Assembly (NCBI GenBank): GCA_038501625.1
Contig: JAZAYU010000019.1
Coordinates: 4,114,501 to 4,178,500 of the forward strand
Source of the DNA: Corbicula japonica
Lineage: Eukaryota > Mollusca > Bivalvia > Venerida > Cyrenidae
DNA: 64,000 nucleotides
Direction: 5' to 3'
Part shown: positions 24,101-30,920 of the stretch, in pieces
How positions within the stretch are numbered: position 1 is the first letter of the stretch
Layout of the letters: each line of letters begins with the position of its first letter
The notes under the pieces: generated by a model
The model's input: only the letters and a program-made list of their open reading frames with translations
Databases searched by the model: none
Told to the model about the DNA's origin: nothing
Program-made: the position numbers and the translations under genes

Positions 24101-24691
24101 TTCAGAACAAACATAAAGTTACCAATGTTATTCTGATTATTGAGTATATATTCTTATACATCCTGAATACTGGCCCTCTCGAGAGTCCTTGTCGGCCTAG
24201 CTAGGTGTCCAGTAAAAAGACCTCTACTCTAGCCTGCCTGACTGGGTCCCTGTCTATGAAAATATATTACCATGCAGACTGCTTCAGGTACAAGATTTTC
24301 AGTTTCAAATTTTGACAGTAATTGTCCACTTTTCTTCCTACAGAAACAATGACATCCCAGTATGTTTAGTGTATCCATCACATTACGATTGTCTAAAAAC
24401 ACATTGTTTACCAATCCTAAATTAGGAATAAAATGGCTACCAAAATGTTTTGAAAATTTGCAATCAAACTTACCAGTATTTTACGAGCGCCGTCACCTGT
24501 AGAGGATTTGGCTGGTCCTGATATAATTTCCGACATGCTGAATAAATGGCTTCTAATCCAGGTGGAGTCACTGGCACCTGATAATTTTGGTAATTTGGTG
24601 CAAAATAATTGTCACGTTCGTCCATGTTCGCTTGGTTGTAAGGCATTTTTGAAACTGATCCGTTTTTCTCCCTCGGATAATTACCTGTCAT
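3108..24691 (-). CDS. SUFU: Suppressor of fused homolog, complete gene, 10 coding exons (SUFU)
   Basis: Joined exons: 24474-24691, 14336-14470, 9463-9599, 8836-8978, 7442-7527, 6403-6641, 5767-5839, 5281-5421, 4270-4477, 3108-3179. They sum to 1452 nt, 484 codons with stop, against 484 residues in human SUFU. All joins keep frame and use GT-AG sites. SUFU is a cytoplasmic and nuclear adaptor that binds GLI/Ci factors and restrains Hedgehog target transcription. The N-terminal SUFU domain carries PNPLQVTALVKYW, DPLDYISMY and HWHYISFGLSDLHGDGRVHE; the C-terminal domain carries RTRTLEYVHLKFN and GRLRHGRHFT. Tyr159 and Asp171 line up with human Tyr147 and Asp159, residues reported at the GLI contact. 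A serine-rich SRKNSFDS segment matches the region of the reported PKA/GSK3 sites. I find no break. Recognition is from memory of the family. Confidence 0.95.
3205..3442. repeat. FB-1 foldback element, copy 1
   Basis: FB-1 has ends TTAACCCTTTCC and GGAAAGGGTTAA, outer arms with TATATAC / GTATATA, and two inner half-palindromes built on GATCCAGATCAGC and GCTGATCTGGATC. It is an inverted repeat made of two smaller inverted repeats, with no coding capacity. TTAA at both ends and a CCC-initial terminus are typical of piggyBac-type MITEs. This copy lies in SUFU intron 9, 25 bp from the last exon, and has a degraded right end. Confidence 0.85.
4007..4215. repeat. FB-1, copy 2, degraded
   Basis: Only part of each arm is still recognisable (GGATCTGCC, TCTGATCAGGATCTACACTG, TGTAGATCCTCATC). 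The right end stops about 55 bp from exon 9. Confidence 0.65.
4270..4477 (-). CDS. SUFU: SUFU coding exon 9
   Basis: This 208-bp exon codes GRLRHGRHFTFMSATNDSA, then EEHPFAAHGLWLQVLLVDDF and IEEMCIDLQELSNPDE. It ends in phase 0 at GTAAGA. Conservation of GRHFT and EEHPFAAHG is strong. Confidence 0.94.
4545..4912. repeat. FB-1, copy 3, split by an FB-2 palindrome
   Basis: The left half (GTAGATCCAGATCAGCAG) and right half (GATCAAATGGCATGGATGTG) are separated by an FB-2 insertion at 4682-4816. It abuts copy 4 and shares its terminal TTAA. Confidence 0.8.
4682..4816. repeat. FB-2 palindrome, copy 1
   Basis: FB-2 is a near-perfect 135-bp palindrome. Arms run from AGGTTATxAAGCTGAG through CATCTGATTGGCTGAAATGG to a two-base centre between GCGAC and GTCGC. 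It has no coding capacity. This copy has CA at the centre where others have TG, so it is flipped. Confidence 0.9.
4909..5120. repeat. FB-1, copy 4
   Basis: A well-preserved copy flanked by TTAA on both sides (TTAACCCTTTCC / GGAAAGGGTTAA), in SUFU intron 8. The third quarter-arm is shortened. Confidence 0.9.
5281..5421 (-). CDS. SUFU: SUFU coding exon 8
   Basis: This 141-bp exon codes RPRSRKNSFDSTESSDAP, TELLRTRTLEYVHLKFN and LEAASLLPLALR. The SRKNSFDS stretch resembles the reported phospho-regulated serine region of vertebrate SUFU. The last Arg codon is split at a GTAAAG donor. Confidence 0.93.
5767..5839 (-). CDS. SUFU: SUFU coding exon 7
   Basis: This short 73-bp exon codes ETEQIKATLSRGLHTDL then RPNIGDF plus a split Thr codon. 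It matches the DTEQIRETLRRGL segment of vertebrate SUFU. The acceptor is TTTCTAG and the donor is GTAAGT. Confidence 0.9.
6403..6641 (-). CDS. SUFU: SUFU coding exon 6
   Basis: This 239-bp exon codes AGGPWLITDMRRGESLFE, LGIETEGSNLSGVNSKCSW and then a low-complexity acidic loop with six Asp in a row before GERRHMSLL. The loop falls where SUFU proteins have a disordered, poorly conserved insert. The donor is GTATTG. It enters in phase 2 and leaves in phase 1. Confidence 0.93.
7105..7351. repeat. FB-1, copy 5, nearly full length
   Basis: A 247-bp copy with TTAACCC and GGGTTAA ends and all four quarter-arms, in SUFU intron 5. It is one of the best copies for deriving a consensus. Confidence 0.9.
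7442..7527 (-). CDS. SUFU: SUFU coding exon 5
   Basis: This 86-bp exon codes IVGVCTEELRAAQHWN followed by GPGVIDLLRSMT plus a split Ser codon. Two overlapping donors are possible (GTACGT and, 4 nt on, GTAATG); only GTACGT keeps frame with exon 6, giving SAGGPW. Just upstream in gene direction, intron 4 holds an 87-bp tandem duplication that starts about 14 bp from the acceptor. Confidence 0.94.
7541..7711. repeat. 87-bp tandem duplication in SUFU intron 4
   Basis: Positions 7541-7624 and 7628-7711 are identical over 84 bp (AAGACACGTTAACC to GATCTACAGCTT). Identity suggests a recent duplication. The array starts 14 bp upstream of the exon 5 acceptor in gene direction and so may duplicate branch-point sequence. 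Confidence 0.95.
7993..8052. repeat. Short inverted repeat (hairpin)
   Basis: GTGAAATAAAAGTGGTATTT pairs with the reverse-complementary stretch ending in ATTTTTATTTTCAC, around CACTGTTTTCAAACAGTG. It is about 60 bp with no coding content. Confidence 0.6.
8236..8798. repeat. MITE-like element with about 30-bp terminal inverted repeats
   Basis: The left end TTTGTTTTTACCAGTGAAAG is mirrored by the right end CTCTGGTAAAAACAAAAT, with further pairing of ATAGAAATAT and ATATATCTAT. The interior has no recognisable protein. A shorter relative lies at 19634-19997. Confidence 0.65.
8836..8978 (-). CDS. SUFU: SUFU coding exon 4
   Basis: This 143-bp exon codes ENKVYAGDHVPWHIPLDGSE, then SRIQHMLMAEDPQLHPITTP and FGPVCFVQ. 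It enters in phase 1 and ends in phase 0. Asp171 (in AGDHV) matches human Asp159. The donor GTATA is only 38 bp from a MITE-like repeat ending near 8798, so an insertion landed very close to this splice site. Confidence 0.95.
9226..9368. repeat. FB-1, copy 6, half-size variant
   Basis: At 143 bp it keeps both termini but only one pair of inner arms (GTAGATCTGGATCAGATGG and GCTGATCTGGATCTACACTG). It looks like an internal deletion of the middle two quarter-arms. Confidence 0.85.
9463..9599 (-). CDS. SUFU: SUFU coding exon 3
   Basis: This 137-bp exon codes CQGTDGPSGFGFELTFRLKR, then PPTWPATLMQALARYVFQT. It is bounded by an AG acceptor preceded by TACTTGC and by donor GTGAGC. The Tyr of ARYVF is residue 159, the counterpart of human Tyr147. 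It enters in phase 2 and leaves in phase 1. Confidence 0.95.
9721..9818. repeat. FB-1, copy 7, left-end fragment
   Basis: It begins CCCTTTACTCCATAG and stops after TCTGATCAGGATCT. A tRNA-like SINE begins about 50 bp to the right. Confidence 0.65.
9865..9935 (-). repeat. tRNA-derived SINE head
   Basis: On the minus strand a tRNA-like stretch carries an A-box-like TGGCGACGTGGTAGAGCATC and a B box GGGTTCAATCC about the right distance apart. The anticodon stem pairs poorly and the acceptor stem is not convincing, so this is more likely a SINE head than a working tRNA gene. Confidence 0.55.
10047..10285. repeat. FB-1, copy 8, nearly full length
   Basis: All four quarter-arms are present (CAAGATCAGCCGGCACATCC to GGCTGATCTGGATCTAAACTG). 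The left terminus has decayed to ATTACTTTCC and the right to GGAAAGGGTCA. Confidence 0.85.
11470..11825. repeat. FB-1, copy 9, split by an FB-2 palindrome
   Basis: The left quarter (GAGTAGATCCAGATGCA) and remaining three quarters flank an FB-2 insertion. Termini are weak. Confidence 0.75.
11529..11665. repeat. FB-2 palindrome, copy 2
   Basis: The arms match over nearly their whole length (AAGGTTATAAAACTGAG ... CTCAGCTTTATAACCTT), with GCGACTGGTAGCC at the centre. It is nested inside FB-1 copy 9. Confidence 0.9.
12415..12428. repeat. Poly-G tract
   Basis: A run of about 14 G after AACACT in SUFU intron 2. It is a potential G-quadruplex on the plus strand; exact length is error-prone in sequencing. 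Confidence 0.8.
13150..13800. repeat. Diverged tandem array, about 150-bp unit
   Basis: A block reading CCAAACACC(A/G)CA(T/G)GTGGTAAAAAGTCCAG recurs near 13320, 13472, 13620 and, weaker, 13765. It alternates with AGAACTGTGACTCAATxAATTC and AGTACTTTTTCAGAACATAC. It lies in SUFU intron 2 and has no coding content. Confidence 0.8.
14113..14310. repeat. FB-1, copy 10, degraded
   Basis: It ends GGGAAGGGTTAA at 14310, 25 bp from SUFU exon 2. The left terminus is lost; CAGTGCAGATCCTGATCAGA is intact. Confidence 0.75.
14336..14470 (-). CDS. SUFU: SUFU coding exon 2
   Basis: This 135-bp exon enters in phase 2 and leaves in phase 2. It codes LGGPDPLDYISMYANP and then HWHYISFGLSDLHGDGRVHE, the most conserved block of the SUFU domain. 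The donor is GTAAG at 14335-14331, and the acceptor AG lies just right of 14470. Intron 1 upstream is about 10.0 kb and intron 2 downstream about 4.7 kb. Confidence 0.96.
15342..15477. repeat. FB-2 palindrome, copy 3
   Basis: The cleanest FB-2: the central 76 bp pair almost perfectly around GCGACTGGTCGC. It is flanked by CAGTGCCC on the left, a motif mirrored as GGGCACTG next to copy 1, so the true terminus probably includes it. This copy does not sit in FB-1. Confidence 0.92.
16330..16400. repeat. FB-1 fragment, copy 11
   Basis: An isolated inner half with TTTAGATCAGGCTACT and AGTCTGATCAGGGTCTACTG. No termini are seen. Confidence 0.5.
16427..16617. repeat. FB-1, copy 12
   Basis: Ends TTAACACTTTCC and GGAAAGGGTTAA. 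The first inner arm is deleted, the second half is intact. Confidence 0.82.
16635..16882. repeat. FB-1, copy 13
   Basis: Adjacent to copy 12. Termini are altered (CACCCTTTATTC / GAGTAAAGGGTAAA), and the fourth arm carries a short insertion (CTTTACAAGAGGCC). Confidence 0.75.
18763..18977. repeat. FB-1, copy 14
   Basis: Inner arms GTGTAGATCCAGATCAGCC and TAGATCTACACTGTTC are kept; the ends have changed to a TTTTATCCCAT / ATATCCCATGG form also seen at 4021 and 28436. This suggests an FB-1 subfamily with different outer arms. Confidence 0.7.
19634..19997. repeat. MITE-like element, shorter relative of 8236-8798
   Basis: It begins TTTGTTTTTACCAGTACAAG and ends TTGTTAAAAACAAATT, with GAGTGAGCTCCTGAATTCC inside, similar to GGAGCTCACTCGG in the 8.2-8.8 kb copy. 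Confidence 0.6.
20217..20351. repeat. FB-1 fragment, copy 15
   Basis: The right half only: AAAGTGTAGATCCTGATCA, GCTGATCTGGATCTACACTG. Confidence 0.65.
20391..20635. repeat. FB-1, copy 16, nearly full length
   Basis: All four quarter-arms are present. It starts TTAACCCTCTACTCC and ends GGAGGAAAAGGTAA. Confidence 0.88.
20772..22158 (+). mobile_element. Tc1-like DNA transposon, 1387 bp, with perfect inverted termini
   Basis: The 25-bp ends, starting CACTAAACAAAACAAAATAG, are exact inverted copies (20772-20796 and 22134-22158). TA is present on both outer sides (20770-20771 and 22159-22160), the Tc1/mariner target duplication. The interior encodes a DD34E transposase broken by at least one frameshift and lacking a clear N-terminal DNA-binding part. 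Perfect ends with a dead gene suggest recent arrival, possibly mobilised in trans. Confidence 0.95.
21095..21897 (+). pseudogene. Tc1-family transposase, frameshifted
   Basis: The first frame (21095 to about 21350) codes LHARRPAVRVPLTPRHR, the linker typical of Tc1 transposases, then ILFTDESFVW with the first catalytic Asp. The reading then shifts to the frame from 21346, giving FHDGRRRVWRQ, VMVWAGISYDGRTDLH, LMDDNATAHRA with the second Asp and RSPDLNPLEHAWD with the catalytic Glu. There are 34 residues between the second Asp and the Glu, the DD34E spacing. The shift lies around 21340-21355 and looks like a small deletion. The N-terminal helix-turn-helix region is not recognisable. The catalytic triad is intact, but one frame cannot make the whole protein. 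Confidence 0.93.
22204..22340. repeat. FB-2 palindrome, copy 4
   Basis: The arms pair over nearly the full length with a few mismatches (CTCAATTCTCAAG vs CCCGAGATTTGAG). It lies within FB-1 copy 17, on the right side of the Tc1-like insertion. Confidence 0.9.
22361..24473. other. SUFU intron 1, repeat-poor AT-rich stretch
   Basis: No coding sequence, foldback element or tandem array was recognised here. It is AT-rich with many A and T runs and is the longest repeat-poor stretch inside SUFU. Confidence 0.5.
24474..24691 (-). CDS. SUFU: SUFU coding exon 1 with start codon
   Basis: The exon codes residues 1-73 and ends in a split Trp codon (TG|G) at donor GTAAGT. The first ATG is at 24691-24689. 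A second in-frame ATG at 24646 begins MPYNQANMDERD. I chose the first because it gives 483 residues, close to the usual length, and the extra residues look like the poorly conserved leader of other SUFU proteins. The conserved part is PPGLEAIYSACRKLYQDQ followed by PNPLQVTALVKYW. The true start is undecided between the two ATGs. No TATA box was recognised upstream. Confidence 0.9.
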
Positions 24692-25009
24692 GTCACCCAG
24701 AGTGTATTTAGCCTTTTACTCCGCTTCACAACGAGAAACAATAATTTGATTTGCGGAAGTAATAAACTATACTTATTAATTATATTCAATATCGTGTTTG
24801 TATGAAATAAACAATCTGCTTGATTTCTGCAGTCTTTTCTTGACAGATATACGCAAAGTTTTCTGTTTAATGGAACAGCAACTCGTTGTGTATTGCTTGT
24901 GTATTGGCCACCCACTTCGTGCTTGCATTTCGGTGAATTACGGATACTCCGGAAAAGTTCGGTCATCTCCGCAGGTTAGGACATCTAAGTTAGATATACA
25001 TGAAGCGAA

Positions 25010-25102
25010 CATTGACATTGTAGATCCTCACCAGATAGCAATGATGTGCTGGCTGATCTGGATCAACACAGAAAGCACATCTGATAAAACCAGTAATTAT
25101 TA
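25010..25102. repeat. FB-1 fragment, copy 18
   Basis: Right-half remnant upstream of SUFU exon 1: TTGTAGATCCTCACCAGA and GCTGGCTGATCTGGATCAAC. Confidence 0.6.
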
Positions 25103-25616
25103 CATGTCAGAATGTAAACTATGTGCAATTCATTATTTTTTGGGTTGATAAAGGGAATTAACTAAGTTATCACACCAAGACTACTGTAACACAGTGATTC
25201 CCCTTAGTTAACTGCAAACTGAATATGGCAGTTTTGGACTTGAGAGTTAACATTCTAAGCAACAGTTAAGCAAGAGTTGACATTCTAAGTTAGAGTTAAG
25301 CACTGCCATGCAATGGTTGCCCTGCACCAAAGTTTGAGCACCCTGTGGTAGCTCTGTAGTTCTATATGGGGACAAAATACACAACAAGAAGGTTGTGTTT
25401 TATTTTTTCCATTGGTAAACAGCAAAAACCCCTCATTAAGACACAAAATTAAGACCACCTCACGGAGTGTAAATACCACTATTCTGTTGTCTGAAATTGG
25501 CTTAAAACTTATAAGCATGACGGCTAAAGTAGACAACCATTGAAATATTAAAGCTTAGATGATAGGAACCAGGAGCGAACCAATACCAGTATGCAAGTGT
25601 CATTTACCCCTTTGTA

Positions 25617-25728
25617 TAGCCCTTTCCTCCATATATATGCTTTAATGCTTGGGCAAACAGTTTAGACCCAGATCAGCTGGCACTGGTTGCATACAAGCTA
25701 AACAGCGTATATATGGTGTAAAGGGTTA
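25617..25728. repeat. FB-1, copy 19, minimal form
   Basis: A 112-bp form with both termini (CCCTTTCCTCCATATA / GTGTAAAGGGTTAA) and only one inner arm (TTTAGACCCAGATCAGCTGG). Confidence 0.75.
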
Positions 25729-25837
25729 AGATACTTCAGTAACATCGGGAATATCAAAAGAGTTGTTTTCCTGAAGTGGTGAAGTTCTGCAAGGTGCATG
25801 GTTCTTCAGGGGCCGGTGTACAGTTGGCAGTGAACTA

Positions 25838-26057
25838 TTAACCCTTTCCTCCATATATACACATTTGCTACCAGTGTGGATCCAGATCAGCCGGCACATC
25901 CGTGCCTTCTGATCCGGATCTGCACTGGTCACATTTTGGTCAGAAATAACCTAACGAATCATAAAGCGAACAGTGCAGATCCTAATCAGATGGTACAGAT
26001 GTGGATCTACACTGTTGTCCCACGCAATAACAGTGTGTCTATGGAGGAAAGGGTTAA
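25838..26057. repeat. FB-1, copy 20
   Basis: TTAACCCTTTCCTCC / GGAGGAAAGGGTTAA ends are intact, as is the first half; the fourth arm is shortened. TTAA flanks both sides. Confidence 0.9.
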
Positions 26058-26865
26058 TCCAGTCTGGATGCAGATGAAACATCACCAAGCTTATGTGTCC
26101 ATTTTTGAATGAGCAGTCAAGGTTTATTGAGGCATGTTGCTACGACTTGTGAAGCGATTTATTTTAAACATTACTTAAAAACAACCAGCATCTTTCGTAG
26201 AACATGTCCCATCTATACAGACTGTATAAATTGTACATATCAGCCCCTATCCAAAATACATTGTCCATCAATAAAGACTGGATAACTTATAACTTGTACA
26301 TATATTTTCATTTTATTACACATCTTTTATAATAGAAGTCATTTCTACACAACATCATAATATACACAACAAATCTAACTTTTGCCTTAAAGTTTTGAAA
26401 ATTTTAAGCATACTAGATAAAGCATCACTTTGAAAGCAGAAATTTTTTTAACTGAAAACATTTCAAATCCAATCAAACTATGTTTACTGTTGTAGGTTAC
26501 ACTCTTGCGCAGAAAAATACAACTGCTTGCATTGATGCCTGCTAAAAACTGTTATTTGTGACTGCTACAGGCTTATTTGCTCCCCACCTCATTTTCAATG
26601 CTACCTCAGAAAACAAGTTCTTGTGAGCTACATGTAAGTGCTAAATTCAAAGCCTCATTAATGATTTATTCACAAGCTTGCATTTAATAACTTGATTGAA
26701 AAGATGCTTTTTACTACCGTTTCAGAATTTAAAGGAGTACTACCAATTAACAGAATGGAATGTTGATGCCAATTATAAATGTGGCACCCCACGGGAAAAT
26801 CAAGGTGTCTTCAACAGCATATGTCAACATTGAATTGACATCAAAATGTTGAGCAGACAATATAT

Positions 26866-27006
26866 AAATATCACATCCCATTGGGGGAAACAGTACGAAA
26901 TGTTAACCCGAGAGAAGTAATGTCAACCGAGGCGTTAGCCGAGGTTGACATTAACTTCTCAAGGGTTAACATTTCGTACTGTTTCCCCCAATGGGATGTG
27001 ATATTT
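26866..27006. repeat. Large hairpin, 63-bp arms
   Basis: AAATATCACATCCCATTGGG at the left is the inverse of CCCAATGGGATGTGATATTT at the right. The arms continue through ACAGTACGAAATGTTAACCC to ATGTCAACC with two small mismatches, around the 14-bp loop GAGGCGTTAGCCGA. It is unrelated to FB-1 and FB-2. A stretch to the right (27011-27314) is bounded by TATTACACC / GGTGTAATA and may belong to the same element. Confidence 0.9.
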
Positions 27007-27619
27007 ATTTTATTACACCGAACATTTGTTTTTTTAGAGATCTTGACTATGACCAAATTTCGTTTGGGAACAAAATCAAGCGCCGGAAGTCCATAATCAA
27101 TAATGCGCAATTAGCGGCTACAAATAATGACAAAATGCGTTTATCTCCCTTGGTCAATTACGCATGCGTAGAAGTTAATTTGTAATCGGATTTCCAAGAT
27201 ATTTATTTTTAGATCCGAGGGTGACATGATGCTGTCGCATATGTGACAGAAGCGATTATCTCCCTGTGACGTCACATTACGCTATATAGTAAACTAATCA
27301 CGTGAGGTGTAATAATGCTTATTATGCATCTCACTATAAAAGTAAAATTATATTGTCAAATGTCTCCTTTAGTTATAAAAAGATTATTTTAAGTTCTTTC
27401 TAAATATAGATGTGCCCCAAAAAAGAAATACATACATCTTCAAGTTAAATAAAGAACAACAGACAACTTACACTTCATTACAATTGTATCACATGTATTC
27501 ATAAATATTTCTTTTTAAACTAATAATATTATTAATAAGATCACTAAAAAAATCATCCTTAAAAAAATTGTTTGCTTTTTGCTGACCTAATTAAAACTGG
27601 CCCTAATCCAAAATTTTTG

Positions 27620-27899
27620 TTAACCTAATATACACATTTTTACGCATGTGCGACCAGTGTAAGTCCAGACCAGCTGGCGCATCTGTGCTGTCTAAACAAG
27701 ATCTGCACTGTTCAGACCAGCTGGCACATCTGTGCTGTCTAAACAAGATCTGCACTGTTTGCTTTCTGGTCAACAATAACTTAATAAATCAAAAAGCGAT
27801 CAGTGCAGATCATGATCAAATGGTATGGAAGTGCAGGCTGATCTGGATCTACACTGTTTGCCTTTGCCATTAAGGAATATAAACAGTGGAATGGGTTAA
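27620..27899. repeat. FB-1, copy 21, with internal duplication
   Basis: An inner arm is tandemly doubled: CAGACCAGCTGGC(G/A)CATCTG ... AACAAGATCTGCACTGTT occurs twice, 47 bp apart. The ends are TTAACCTAATATAC and ATGGGTTAA. Confidence 0.82.
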
Positions 27900-28059
27900 T
27901 AACATAAACAATGAACAGTTTAGCTACTAGAGATTTTATTTAAGAACAAAACAAGATGCCAAAGTAAACAGGAATTTTGTTCATTGGTCTGTATTGCTAT
28001 ACTTTAATATTTCAACTCCCTCACACTTGCTTTCTTTAATATGCACACACTTGCTTTCT

Positions 28060-28293
28060 TTAACCATTTCCTCCATATATACACATTTTTACGCATGTGC
28101 GACCAGTGTAGATCCAGATCAGCTGGCACATCTGATCAGGATCTACACTGTTTGCTTCTGGATTCATTAGGTTTTTCCTCACCAGAATGCAATCAGTGCA
28201 GATCCTGATCAGACAGTACGGATGTGCCGGCTTATCTGGATCTACACTGGTCGCAAATGCTTAAAAATGTGTATATATGGAGGAAAGGGTTAA
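28060..28293. repeat. FB-1, copy 22, nearly full length
   Basis: TTAACCATTTCCTCC / GGAGGAAAGGGTTAA ends with TTAA on both sides. The arms are clean apart from a short gap in the first half. Confidence 0.9.
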
Positions 28294-28417
28294 TATACAC
28301 AGAAGCTTTCCTTTCACAAAACATTATGATCAGGCTACAGCATGTGACAGATTGACTGGTCAACTTAGATATACGACAGGTTAATTATGTACTAATTCAT
28401 TGCTACATGTACTTGCA

Positions 28418-28658
28418 TTAACCCCATTACTCCACGGGATATGGTTGTTATCCATGGGCGAAAAGCATAGATCCAGATCAGCTAGCATGCCCATGTCATC
28501 TGATCAGGATCTAAACTGTTTACATTTTGATTCATTAGGTAATTTTTGACCAAGAAGAGAAAAAGTGTAGATCCAGAACAGTAATCACAGATGTGCTGGC
28601 TGATCTGGATCTAAACTGGTCATGTGATTTAAGGCGTATATATGGAGTAAAGGGTTAA
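28418..28658. repeat. FB-1, copy 23, alternative outer arms
   Basis: It starts TTAACCCCATTACTCCACGG, the outer-arm type also seen near 4021 and 18940, and ends GGAGTAAAGGGTTAA. The inner arms are standard. Confidence 0.85.
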
Positions 28659-28737
28659 GCTTGACCAATAGTCCTGGCACAAACCATATTCCATGATGAA
28701 AATGAACAATGAGTATATAGCATACCAGTGCTCAAGA

Positions 28738-28872
28738 CCAGAAAACTTAAACTGGAGACCAGTCTCAAATTCCATGCATCTGGTTTGTTGAATTGGAAAC
28801 AAGTCTCAATTTCAGGAAACCGGATACTTGAGATTAGAGAATGGTGTCCAAACTCAGTTTTTATGATCTTGG
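28738..28872. repeat. FB-2 palindrome, copy 5, degraded
   Basis: Arms are diverged (GGAGACCAGTCTCAAATTCC / AGATTAGAGAATGGTGTCC) and the centre is rearranged, but flanking CAGTGCTCAAG and CTTGGGCACTG keep the terminal inverted motif. Confidence 0.75.
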
Positions 28873-29229
28873 GCACTGCTAAGTTTCTAAATAATAAATG
28901 TATCTAAAAAAACAATACATAATCAAATTTAAAATTAATCACAATTATATTTATAATTTATTTTAACAAAATTAAAGTTTTCACTCAACAGCCAAATATT
29001 TATGTTGTAAAGATTTATTTGGAAGTTTTCTTATGACAAATGTTCAATCTAGACACATTAACAAGTGTTTAACACATATTTTTAACAACCAATGTCTGTC
29101 AAAATCAGTCATGGTGCTAGGTCTCGGAAAATATAACGTATCTTGCATCAGCACGTTTGTTAATTCTTTATTTAATTATATGTCCAAAATGCGTAAAAAG
29201 ATGTTAAGTACAAATTTATCTGGCAATGA

Positions 29230-29464
29230 ACACTTTACTCCATAGACATGGCTTTAATTGCAAGGGAAAATATTGTAGATCCAGATCAGCTAGCATATCT
29301 GTGCCATCAGATCAGGATCTACATTGTTGCTTTTAGACTCATTACAATATTACTAAGAGGTGACCAGTGTAGATCCCAGTTCAAAAGCACAGATGTGCTT
29401 GCTGATCTGGAATTATAATGGACACACATACGATAAAACCCATATATAAGGAGTAAAGAGCTAA
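29230..29464. repeat. FB-1, copy 24
   Basis: Ends are CACTTTACTCCATAGAC and GGAGTAAAGAGCTAAA, with the TTAA eroded. Three inner arms are recognisable. Confidence 0.75.
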
Positions 29465-30920
29465 AGCATGGAAGAATATGAACACAGTTTTGCCGACGCT
29501 GTCCAACTCCAAAAGCCAGATTCAGTGATACTCTGTAATACTTGTGATGAAGAATCTTGATTAAGTACTGGAATTCTAGTCTAGTATGATGACAACAGGA
29601 CACAGATCTACAAAGACTGACTGTTACGCTTCATGGGCTCCTTCCTGAAAAGAAAGAAGACTACTCTAGACAAGAGTTAAGCATAAAAACATGTTAACAT
29701 TTGAGCTTATAACCAGGTACAGCAATAATCTTAAGCCTTTTATTCAAAATTTAAGATCAATTCTCCGTAAGCACCAAAAAAGTGTTGCCACTCATAGTCA
29801 CAGATTTTTGTCATTTTGCATGTGCAGACACATAACAATAAGTTATGCATAAAATCATAAAAGTTTCATGTCCAACCCTATTAGCTGCCATGGAATCAGC
29901 AACATATTTTCCGAAAAATGTAACTTTAAGCAAAAATGAGGGTTGCTGCACCATTGTTTAAAACTTAAAAAATTAAAAGGTGAGAAACAAAAGATGATCT
30001 TACAGAATGAAACAGTTATGAATATAGTTAAAAATGAACTAAACTTATAATCCGAAAGATTTGTTTTATTCTGTATCTTGTAAATGAATACATAAATTGG
30101 AAGCATTTTTTATCAGACAGAGGTCGTCTTTTACGCAAGATATAATGTTTTTGCAGCATTTTCATAACATTTGGTCATATTTTATGGAGAGATGACATTT
30201 CATATTGTATAAATATGAAAAAATCTTTTTGGGGCTTTCATAAACTGTTAGACTATCCCAGCACAAATTTGAGTAATTTTGGTGGTTTGGTACTCACAGA
30301 GTTACTTCCCTTTAGAATTTTCACAGTGAAGAATATTCAAAATGGCGGCAAATAGAAATAATGGAATTTCAGATTTGTCCAAAAGTAATTATTTACAAAG
30401 ACAGAAACTGATTGGTCAAAATCTACAATGATTTCGTGCATCCATAAATGTTGACATCTCATGGTTTGAACAAAAACACTGACCGAAGGCCAACTCTGAT
30501 GTGATGTTGAAAAGCTCCAGAGAAAGCCCTTTTGACAGATCTACCACCAAATTTTTATGGTTATGCATCAGGAAAAGCTTTGCGAGGTAAGTAAGGGTTA
30601 CATGTGATGTCACAGAGTCAGAATGTTTTTTAATCAGACCAGCGAACCTTTTGCTTATACCTGGTCAGTGATTTCAGTAGCTTTTGAAAACTAGGGGTCA
30701 TCTGCCCCTGTTGAGAATTTTTGTTGGGTCATACTCAGATTGTCAGGAGTCATAGTGAAATTTACAACTTATAAAATTGCTTTAACTTCATTTTAATTTA
30801 TTTTCAATGGTCAAGTAATAAATAACTTCATATTTAAAATGCAATATCCACAATATTTATCTTTATGCTTGCAAAATTTGACCACTTTTTATAAATTCTT
30901 GTGCATTAAAATCATTTTTA

